From JAICLK01 sp036489905 (GTDB lineage: Bacteria > Patescibacteriota > Saccharimonadia > Saccharimonadales > UBA4665): a stretch of 8,510 nucleotides of DNA. Made by a program: the position numbers and the translations under genes. Position 1 is the first letter of the stretch, and the number at the start of each line of letters is the position of its first letter. This document shows, one piece after another, positions 1 to 4,739 of this stretch. Location: assembly GCA_036489905.1 (NCBI GenBank), contig DASXEX010000050.1:1-8510 (forward strand), read 5' to 3'. Under the pieces are notes generated by a model. The model was not told the DNA's origin. It saw nothing but the letters and a program-made list of their open reading frames with translations, and ran no database searches.

Positions 1-88
1 ATTTCACAAGCTTCAAGTATTCATAACACGCTTCGTCTGTTGGGAACATATCTTGAAAGTCGATCACGTTTACAGGATACAACTTCAT
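1..88 (-). CDS. IS1595-family transposase, N-terminal fragment (runs off left edge)
   Basis: A minus-strand frame opens with ATG at 88-86 and stays open to the window edge, giving 29 residues. They contain FPTDEACYEYLKLVK, and the next codon begins with T, consistent with Trp. This matches the start of the zinc-ribbon N-terminal domain of IS1595-type transposases, which typically reads F.t.e.C..yL...RW.dG..C..C. The Cys-pair and DDE catalytic domains would lie outside the window. A purine-rich GAGGGG (96-91) sits 2 bases before the ATG and could serve as ribosome binding site, although the spacing is short. The family role is cut-and-paste transposition of a short insertion sequence. The family call rests on a short stretch; whether the element is intact cannot be seen. 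Confidence 0.7.
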   Translation of the reverse strand, partial: MKLYPVNVIDFQDMFPTDEACYEYLKLVK

Positions 89-115
89 CGCCCCTCAAGG
101 ATACATCAATTATTT

Positions 116-136
116 GGTGGTGTTAAGTGCATAGCC
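116..136 (-). mobile_element. Probable terminal inverted repeat (outer end) of the IS1595-type element
   Basis: Read on the minus strand from 136, the sequence begins GGCTATGCACTTAACACC, about 48 bp upstream of the transposase start. IS1595-type elements have one transposase gene and short terminal inverted repeats that usually begin with GG, so this is the expected place for the outer end. Bases 137-144 (GAGTAGCA) would then be the 8-bp target duplication. The partner repeat is outside the window, so the boundary is inferred. Confidence 0.4.
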
Positions 137-456
137 GAGTAGCAGAAATTCTTGAAGCGATCCGCACCCATTCATGCCGACCAGGCAATCTGCCTACAAC
201 CCAAGAAGGAAAAGTGCTCGCCACGGCAGACGGAATGTGGCACCTTCAAACGAGCTTTTTCCCGGTGATTTGTTATATGAATCGACCGGAAAATACCAAG
301 ACGTACGAAGAGTGGCAGGAATGGTTTAATGGGAAAATCGAGCGCGATTTCGGCTCCAAGATTTTCTTTGAAGACGAGAGGTCTGAGGTAAAAGGAGATT
401 ACGAAGCGCTCTCAAGAGTGTTCGGCAATAAAACGCTGGATAGTAAAGCGGGTTAA
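127..456 (+). CDS. Hypothetical protein, possibly 5'-truncated by the adjacent insertion sequence
   Basis: The frame has 109 codons, starts with GTG at 127 directly after an in-frame TAA (124-126), and ends on TAA at 454-456. I do not recognise the protein. It is acidic and aromatic-rich in its second half (YEEWQEWFNGKIERDFG at about residues 60-76) and shows no signal peptide or membrane segment. GGTGG at 116-120 could act as ribosome binding site, 6 bases before GTG. However, both that site and the GTG lie in the probable end of the insertion sequence, so the first few residues may be encoded by the element. The original gene may have begun further upstream and been cut by the insertion. 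After the stop, the same frame continues for 12 more sense codons (PSLDEYRRRQNL), which could be a decayed C-terminus. It may be a real small gene, a fusion start or a pseudogene. Confidence 0.4.
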   Translation: MHSRVAEILEAIRTHSCRPGNLPTTQEGKVLATADGMWHLQTSFFPVICYMNRPENTKTYEEWQEWFNGKIERDFGSKIFFEDERSEVKGDYEALSRVFGNKTLDSKAG

Positions 457-514
457 CCGTCCCTGGACGAATATCGCCGTCGACAAAATCTCTAAACTTT
501 TGAGTTGAAGTCAG

Positions 515-1357
515 TCACACGATGACAAGATCGGTTTTGATTCGCGGATGAGCTTCGTAATTTTCGAGCGCGAAATTTTCCTCTTTGAAATCGTCGATGG
601 TTTTGACGTCGCCGACGATTCTGAGTTTCGGAAATGGATACGGTTTCCGCTGCAATTGTTCTTTGACAACTTCAATATGATTCCTGTAAAGGTGAGCGCT
701 GCCCGTTGAAATAATTAGCTCGCGCGGCTCGGCATCAACCAAGTACGCCACCATATACAAAAGCATTGCGTACTGCGCGATGTTGAATGGCGCGCCGAGA
801 AACACGTCCCACGAACGCTGGTAGAGGTGCAGACGCAGTTTGCCCTTGGTCAGGTCGAATTGGAACATAGTGTGGCACGGCGGCAAACGCATGTCGCCGT
901 AGTCGTTCGGATTCCAACGTTTGTCGCCTATCTCGCCGGCATTCCAAGCGCTCACGATGATGCCTTTTGAATCAGGGTTGGTTTTGAGCTGATCAATGGC
1001 CCACTGCAATTGGTCGAATTCGCTACCATCCGGCCGCAGCCAATGCCGCCACTGCACGCCATACACTCGACCCAAGTCATTTGAACCTTCGTGCAAAAAC
1101 CCATCCCAATAATGAATTTTGTGATCGTGCAGGTACTGCACGTCGGAACTGCCAGATATGAACCACAGAAGTTCGTGCAACAAAATTTTGAATGGCATTT
1201 TCTTGGTCGTAAGTAGCGGGAACCCCTGACGCAAATCAAACCGAACCTGCGCGCCAAAAATAGATTTTATGCCGTGAATGCCTCTGGTCTTTTTGCCACG
1301 GCCGTCCTTCATAATGTCGGCCATAAGTTTGAGATATTGATATTCCGGGTGCGTCAT
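515..1357 (-). CDS. thyA: Thymidylate synthase ThyA
   Basis: This enzyme methylates dUMP to dTMP in the cytosol with 5,10-methylene-tetrahydrofolate, releasing dihydrofolate. The 280-residue protein is close to the usual 264-residue form and covers the whole family. Visible landmarks: SIFGAQVRFDL (33-43), FPLLTTKK (46-53), ELLWFISG (62-69), GRVYGVQWRHW (96-106), and LPPCHTMFQF with the catalytic Cys161. QRSWDVFLGAPFNIAQYA (180-197) carries the phosphate-binding Arg181 and the uracil-reading Asn192; AHLYRNHIE (221-229) completes the site. Asn192 argues for dUMP rather than dCMP as substrate. The phosphate-loop Arg25 is kept, but the common RTGTGT motif reads RGIHGI. The start is fixed by AGGAGGG 5 bases upstream. 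It is the last gene of a minus-strand series, 10 bp after the deaminase gene that would supply dUMP. TGA is its stop. Confidence 0.97.
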   Translation of the reverse strand: MTHPEYQYLKLMADIMKDGRGKKTRGIHGIKSIFGAQVRFDLRQGFPLLTTKKMPFKILLHELLWFISGSSDVQYLHDHKIHYWDGFLHEGSNDLGRVYGVQWRHWLRPDGSEFDQLQWAIDQLKTNPDSKGIIVSAWNAGEIGDKRWNPNDYGDMRLPPCHTMFQFDLTKGKLRLHLYQRSWDVFLGAPFNIAQYAMLLYMVAYLVDAEPRELIISTGSAHLYRNHIEVVKEQLQRKPYPFPKLRIVGDVKTIDDFKEENFALENYEAHPRIKTDLVIV

Positions 1358-1362
1358 TTTAA

Positions 1363-1369
1363 CCCTCCT
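1363..1369 (-). promoter_or_regulatory. Shine-Dalgarno of thyA overlapping the upstream stop codon
   Basis: The minus strand reads TAGGAGGGTTAAAATG. The TAG (1370-1368) stops the HIT-deaminase gene and shares two bases with AGGAGGG (1369-1363), which ends 5 bases before the thyA ATG. A ribosome terminating on the deaminase frame therefore sits on the thyA ribosome binding site, so coupled translation is likely. Confidence 0.85.
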
Positions 1370-2336
1370 ACTTTTTCTTATACGGCAGCTTCACTACTTT
1401 TACGCCGTTTTCGCTCAAAAAATCCAAAGCATTTTTATCCCACCAATCGTCGATGTAGTGCAACTCTTTGATGCCGGAATTGACGATCAGCCGGGAACAC
1501 GTCATACACGGCGACAAAGTGACGATCATCGTCGCGTCCTTCAATGGCACGCCGTCCTTCGCCGCTTGCGAAATACAACACTCCTCAGCGTGCGAAACGG
1601 TCGGCGGGCTGACCCAAATGCCGTCTTTTTCGTGTTCCATCGGACCACCGACCAAGTTAGCGTTAGGCATTGAAATGATCTTGTCGCCAACAATAACAGC
1701 CGCACCCACTTTGGCCGTCTTCTTAGCCTGCGATGCTTTTTTGCTACGTAGTGCCTGTTCGAAAGCCTCGCGATAAACTTCTTTTTTGTCACGAGCTAGC
1801 GGCTCTACGTCGGCATATTTTTCCTTGAACCGCTTGCTTAAGTCAGTAATTTTCTTCTGCTGCTTTCTGAATAAATCAGCATTTTCCAGCGGCGTATATT
1901 TGAGTTTGCGGTAATTCCAGACCGTGAGATCCGGCGCGTCCGACGGGATGCAGTGCATATGCAGATGGTCCTGCACCGTGCTGTTGACGGCCAGTCCGCC
2001 GTCGCGAACCACGTACTGGATGTCCTTCAGCCCGCGGACGTTGCGAATAATTTTCTTGGCAATGTACATAAATTTGCGCACGGTTTGCCATTCGTCGTCA
2101 GTCAGCTCCTTCACGGATTTGACGTGGCGGCGGGGGATGATCATCAAATTGCCGTCGATGTACGCGAAGAGCGCGACGGTCAGCACGATACCGTTTTCTT
2201 CATGCACGATATATTTGTCACGCAAATCACAGAACACGCACTTGCCCACGGTTGTCCAAATCTTACCGTAGTAGCCGCCTGTGCGTGCATCGCGGTAGTA
2301 GATTTGCTTTTCTTTTTCCTCGGGCGTAAGCTTCAT
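1368..2336 (-). CDS. HIT domain-dCMP/cytidine deaminase fusion
   Basis: The 322-residue protein has two catalytic domains. Residues about 30-150 form a HIT domain: a CVFC zinc pair (Cys33, Cys36), IIPRRHV (66-72), and the histidine triad DHLHMHCIP with His124, His126 and His128. HIT enzymes hydrolyse or transfer nucleotidyl groups through the central His. Residues about 205-318 form a zinc deaminase domain: HAE (249-251) and PCMTC (276-280) supply the zinc ligands and proton-shuttling Glu251. Residues about 155-205 are a Lys-rich, probably helical linker. The gene lies just before thyA, which makes dCMP to dUMP conversion the most likely deaminase reaction. Alternatives are cytidine, CMP or another zinc-deaminase substrate. 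The ATG overlaps the preceding stop by one base (TAATG), so it is probably translationally coupled. The substrate of the HIT domain is unknown. Confidence 0.88.
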   Translation of the reverse strand: MKLTPEEKEKQIYYRDARTGGYYGKIWTTVGKCVFCDLRDKYIVHEENGIVLTVALFAYIDGNLMIIPRRHVKSVKELTDDEWQTVRKFMYIAKKIIRNVRGLKDIQYVVRDGGLAVNSTVQDHLHMHCIPSDAPDLTVWNYRKLKYTPLENADLFRKQQKKITDLSKRFKEKYADVEPLARDKKEVYREAFEQALRSKKASQAKKTAKVGAAVIVGDKIISMPNANLVGGPMEHEKDGIWVSPPTVSHAEECCISQAAKDGVPLKDATMIVTLSPCMTCSRLIVNSGIKELHYIDDWWDKNALDFLSENGVKVVKLPYKKK

Positions 2337-2893
2337 TACCGTTCCTTGAGCGGTTCTTTGCGCAGCTCCATAAAATCCTTGAAGATGTTGCCGAGCTCGC
2401 CGCCGATAGCGCGCTGCACAATTTTGGTCGTCGACAGCGCCGTCGATTGGCGGTCAACCACGATCACTTCGCCACCGTATTTCGTAACCGTCTTATATTC
2501 TTTCGATTCTTTATAATTGCTGGCCCATTCTTCCTTGACCGTAATGAAAACGTCAGGCTGCAGCAGACCGAGCGTCGGCTGACAGCTCGGTTCGGGCAGA
2601 ACCGTAACAAAGTCTACAGAGCGCAAATAGGTAAGCATTTCGGCGCGAATTTTCTCGTCCAGAATCGGTTTGTTCGGACCCTTGACTTTACGAATGGCGT
2701 CGTTGCCGCTCACACCCACGACCAAAATGTCGCCGCGGGCTTTGGCCTCCTCCAAATACCGACACTGCCCGACGTGCAGCAAATCCCACGACCCGGCAGT
2801 GAAGACAACTTTTTTGCCCTTGTCCTTCAGCTGCTCGTGCAACGCCATCAAGTCACTCTGTGAAACCAGTCGCTTTTTCCACGCCGAAGCCAT
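2336..2893 (-). CDS. RfaE/HldE C-terminal-type nucleotidyltransferase
   Basis: The 185-residue protein matches the stand-alone cytidylyltransferase fold that transfers a nucleotidyl group from NTP to a phosphorylated sugar, alcohol or similar acceptor. Visible: TAGSWDLLHVGQCRYL (32-47) in place of the usual GxFDxxHxGH motif, GDILVVGVSGND (54-65), RAEMLTYLRSVDFV (83-96), LQPDVFITVKEEW (111-123), and the C-terminal STTKIV (154-159) that corresponds to the ISTT[RK]I nucleotide-binding signature. The second His of HxGH is Gln43 here, an unusual change. The start is supported by AGAGGGAG (2906-2899) 5 bases before ATG. It is the first of three coupled genes (then HIT-deaminase, thyA). In heptose synthesis such domains make ADP-heptose, but no heptose pathway gene is visible, so the acceptor is unknown. 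Confidence 0.82.
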   Translation of the reverse strand: MASAWKKRLVSQSDLMALHEQLKDKGKKVVFTAGSWDLLHVGQCRYLEEAKARGDILVVGVSGNDAIRKVKGPNKPILDEKIRAEMLTYLRSVDFVTVLPEPSCQPTLGLLQPDVFITVKEEWASNYKESKEYKTVTKYGGEVIVVDRQSTALSTTKIVQRAIGGELGNIFKDFMELRKEPLKER

Positions 2894-2908
2894 CCAAACT
2901 CCCTCTAG

Positions 2909-2933
2909 ATTTTAGCTTTCAGCTTATTTTAGC
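2909..2933 (-). promoter_or_regulatory. AT-rich possible promoter with 8-bp direct repeat
   Basis: On the minus strand GCTAAAAT occurs twice, at 2933-2926 and 2916-2909, 17 bp apart. Each copy contains TAAAAT, five of six matches to a -10 box. The upstream copy fits better, because a start near 2919 would leave the Shine-Dalgarno at 2906-2899 in the transcript. No good -35 box is visible. The spacing also resembles an operator half-site pair. This is weak evidence. Confidence 0.25.
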
Positions 2934-2943
2934 AACTTTTCCC

Positions 2944-2966
2944 AAAAGGCGCCACGGCCGCGGCCT
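2944..2966 (-). terminator. Possible weak intrinsic terminator after the kinase gene
   Basis: Starting 14 bases past the kinase stop, the minus strand reads AGGC, a GC-rich centre that includes the perfect palindrome GGCCGCGGCC (2965-2956), then GCCTTTT. The outer AGGC/GCCT arms can pair ahead of a four-T run. The stem has mismatches and the T tract is short, so termination may be partial. Confidence 0.3.
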
Positions 2967-2980
2967 AAACACTGTGCCGC

Positions 2981-3967
2981 TTACCGCACAACCAAACCAT
3001 GATGCAACAACAAATCGCGAGTGCGAATGAAGTGCGTGTTTTGTGGCAAACTGTCGTACGGATTGTGACGAAGAAATTTGTAGAAATCGTGGAGTAGGAA
3101 TACGCTGATCAGACTTTCGAGCACATCAATGTTGCCGGCTTTGGTTTTAATGCTGACGTTTTGGAAATCGGCGGCGCCGCGTTTTTGATAACCGGAAGTT
3201 AGGAAATATTTGCGGACTTTTTCGGGCGGCTTGTATTTGCAATCGACAAGCAAGAACGCCAGCGTGCGGGCAATGTCGAATAAAGCATTGCCGCGGGCGG
3301 TTTTTTCGAAATCGAGGATGCCGGTGATTACGAGCTCGCCAAACGCATCACCAAACAAAATATTGCTGCGGACAAAATCCATGTGCAATGCTTGTTGTCC
3401 AGGCAAATGCTTGCAGGCCTGTAGCGTGGCCACACACGCATCAAACTTTGGCGGCGCGAGGCGTAACTTTTCGGCCAGCGCTCGACGTACACCGGTCTCC
3501 GCAAAATACCGCTGCATGCGGACGACGATTTCCAGATACACGTCGGGCACGTCGGGCAAGCCACTTGCATCAAAATCTCTCAGCGCGGCATGCATATCGC
3601 TCATGGTTTTGCCGAGCAGCTTTATATGTTTCTGCGTGTAGGCTTCCCACGGAATTGTCTGGCCTGACAGATAGTTGTACAAAGCGGCAAATCTCTCCTG
3701 GCAGCCTGATCGCAAGCGCAAAATGCGGGGATCCGCAGTCCGCCGCGTCGGAAAGCCGCACTCGGCAAGGAAATCCGACGTTTGGTTAGCGTTTCTGATA
3801 GTCCGGACGATGTCCAGTTCACTTTTATAGACTATGAGATTCAGCTGCCGGCCGTCGCCGAGCCGAATCGGGTGCGTTTCATTCCGATACCCTTTTTCAA
3901 CCGCGAGTAATTTTCCTGGATCGCAATCGTAACATCGCAGTACACGATTGATGGCCGCCTGGTTCAT
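2981..3967 (-). CDS. Aminoglycoside-phosphotransferase/choline-kinase-fold kinase, substrate unknown
   Basis: The 328-residue protein has the hallmarks of the APH family of small-molecule kinases. The catalytic loop LHMDFVRSNIL (194-204) fits HxDxxxxN, with His195, catalytic Asp197 and metal-binding Asn202. GILDFEKTARG (216-226) carries the second metal-binding Asp219, followed by LFDIARTLAFLL (229-240). In the N-lobe, GYRNETHPI (26-34) looks like the nucleotide loop and LIVYK (44-48) provides the likely ATP-contacting Lys. No signal peptide or membrane segment is seen. The family phosphorylates hydroxyl groups of aminoglycosides, choline, homoserine, sugars or nucleosides; sequence alone does not choose. 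It starts 7 bp after the DHFR-like gene, with no promoter space between, so the two are probably cotranscribed. That context makes a nucleoside or metabolite kinase more likely than a resistance enzyme. Confidence 0.75.
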   Translation of the reverse strand: MNQAAINRVLRCYDCDPGKLLAVEKGYRNETHPIRLGDGRQLNLIVYKSELDIVRTIRNANQTSDFLAECGFPTRRTADPRILRLRSGCQERFAALYNYLSGQTIPWEAYTQKHIKLLGKTMSDMHAALRDFDASGLPDVPDVYLEIVVRMQRYFAETGVRRALAEKLRLAPPKFDACVATLQACKHLPGQQALHMDFVRSNILFGDAFGELVITGILDFEKTARGNALFDIARTLAFLLVDCKYKPPEKVRKYFLTSGYQKRGAADFQNVSIKTKAGNIDVLESLISVFLLHDFYKFLRHNPYDSLPQNTHFIRTRDLLLHHGLVVR

Positions 3968-3974
3968 AGCTTAA

Positions 3975-4472
3975 CTACTTCTTCTTGACCGCGTAATGCA
4001 GCAAAATGGCATCTTCGCCAAGCGGCGTAGATTCAAGCAGGGTGAGTATGGTGCCAGACGCCGTTTGCGCGAGCGTGATGCCGGCGCCAAACAAAACCGG
4101 CACGACCGTCAAATATAACTCATCCACGACACTGGCGTGCAGAAACAATTCATAAATGCTACGGCCGCCGCACACGGCCAATTCGCTACATCCGTCGCGG
4201 CTCAGCCGATCGATCAGTTGCTGCGGTGGTTCTTGCGTGGTCTCGACGCCGTCGCCCGTAATCGTGCCGCGCGTATAAATAATATTTCTGCGGCCACGCA
4301 GCGGGTGGCCGATCGTGCGGTAGGTCGTGGCGCCCATCACAAACACGCCGGCGCGTTTAGTCAATTCCATGAACAGCTTCTTGTCCGCCTTGGGCGTCCA
4401 ATCGGCCAGCTCGTTTGTGCCGCGGGCAATAAATCCGTCCGCCGACATGGCGGCGATGATAAACACGCGCAT
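3975..4472 (-). CDS. Dihydrofolate reductase-like protein (DHFR/RibD C-terminal fold)
   Basis: The protein opens MRVFIIAAMSADGFIARG, the NADPH-binding first strand and loop of the DHFR/RibD-C superfamily. It continues with LADWTPKADKKLFMELT (about 22-38), where Asp-Trp sits near the position of the folate-binding acid, then VFVMGATTYRTIG (about 43-55), RRNIIYTRG, and LAVCGGRSIYELFL with the glycine pair that contacts the cofactor. The length of 165 residues is normal for DHFR. The role would be NADPH reduction of the dihydrofolate released by ThyA, encoded in the same series; a RibD-like pyrimidine reductase is the alternative. The frame is open up to 4568, but I place the start at 4472. AGGAG lies 10 bases upstream, a perfect TATAAT (4505-4500) falls inside the would-be extension, and homology begins at this Met. 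Confidence 0.82.
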   Translation of the reverse strand: MRVFIIAAMSADGFIARGTNELADWTPKADKKLFMELTKRAGVFVMGATTYRTIGHPLRGRRNIIYTRGTITGDGVETTQEPPQQLIDRLSRDGCSELAVCGGRSIYELFLHASVVDELYLTVVPVLFGAGITLAQTASGTILTLLESTPLGEDAILLHYAVKKK

Positions 4473-4499
4473 TATTTTACAGCTCCTGACATGGTACTG

Positions 4500-4531
4500 A
4501 TTATAGGCAAATGATCGGCGAATTGCCACAA
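4500..4531 (-). promoter_or_regulatory. Promoter of the minus-strand folate/thymidylate series
   Basis: The minus strand carries a perfect TATAAT (4505-4500), with a TG pair just upstream. The -35 region is poor: TGGCAA at 4528-4523 with 17-bp spacing matches TTGACA at three of six positions. Transcription would start near 4493, leaving a leader of about 20 bases that includes AGGAG (4487-4483) before the ATG at 4472. Confidence 0.55.
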
Positions 4532-4611
4532 ATCTCATTGGCAAACAGCAAGGCTTATTGCGCAACATGTTAATATGTGAGTAAATTATCTAGGATAGCA
4601 GGGAAACCGGC

Positions 4612-4689
4612 GTGAGAATTATGTTATCAAAAACTTACTTCGACAAGCGCCTGCAGCCGCTGCCAATTAAGGGCTTGAAGGGATTATGA
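4612..4689 (+). CDS. Possible small upstream ORF (25 codons) in the leader of the TMK-ThyX gene
   Basis: GTG at 4612 is preceded by AGGGA (4600-4604) at an ideal 7-base spacing. The frame gives a basic 25-residue peptide containing KTYFDKRLQPLPIKGLKGL and ends on TGA at 4687-4689. The stop overlaps a second short frame beginning ATG at 4686. It may be a regulatory leader peptide, a tiny protein or chance. I know no homologue. Confidence 0.3.
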   Translation: MRIMLSKTYFDKRLQPLPIKGLKGL

Positions 4690-4739
4690 ATTGCTGGACC
4701 GCCTTATTTATAAGGGTGGGGGGAAGAAGAAAAACATGA
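4686..4739 (+). CDS. Possible second leader ORF (17 codons), ATGA-overlapping the TMK-ThyX start
   Basis: ATG at 4686 overlaps the TGA of the preceding small frame as ATGA. The peptide is MNCWTALFIRVGGRRKT, and its own TGA (4737-4739) overlaps the ATG of the main gene (4736) as ATGA again. GAAGGG lies only 3 bases before this ATG, short for a ribosome binding site. Two ATGA junctions in a row suggest coupled reinitiation, but the frames are short enough to arise by chance. If the main gene starts instead at TTG 4691, this frame has no role. Confidence 0.25.
   Translation: MNCWTALFIRVGGRRKT

Noticed and set aside
458..469. Inverted repeat CGTCCCTGGACG as thyA terminator
   Set aside because: The loop is too small, no T run follows on the minus strand, and it lies 46 bp past the stop.
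335..517. TGA recoding (Gly or Trp), which would extend thyA past 515
   Set aside because: The frame after TGA does stay open to about 335, but ThyA already has its normal C-terminus at the TGA, and the extension is simply antisense to the 109-codon frame.
515..1357. ThyA homologue acting as a dCMP or dUMP hydroxymethylase
   Set aside because: Asn192 in PFNI is the dUMP-type residue, and the rest of the active site is that of ordinary thymidylate synthase.
1953..2516. Plus-strand 187-codon open frame
   Set aside because: It lies antisense to the HIT-deaminase and nucleotidyltransferase genes, whose motifs are clear, and its translation shows no recognisable domain.
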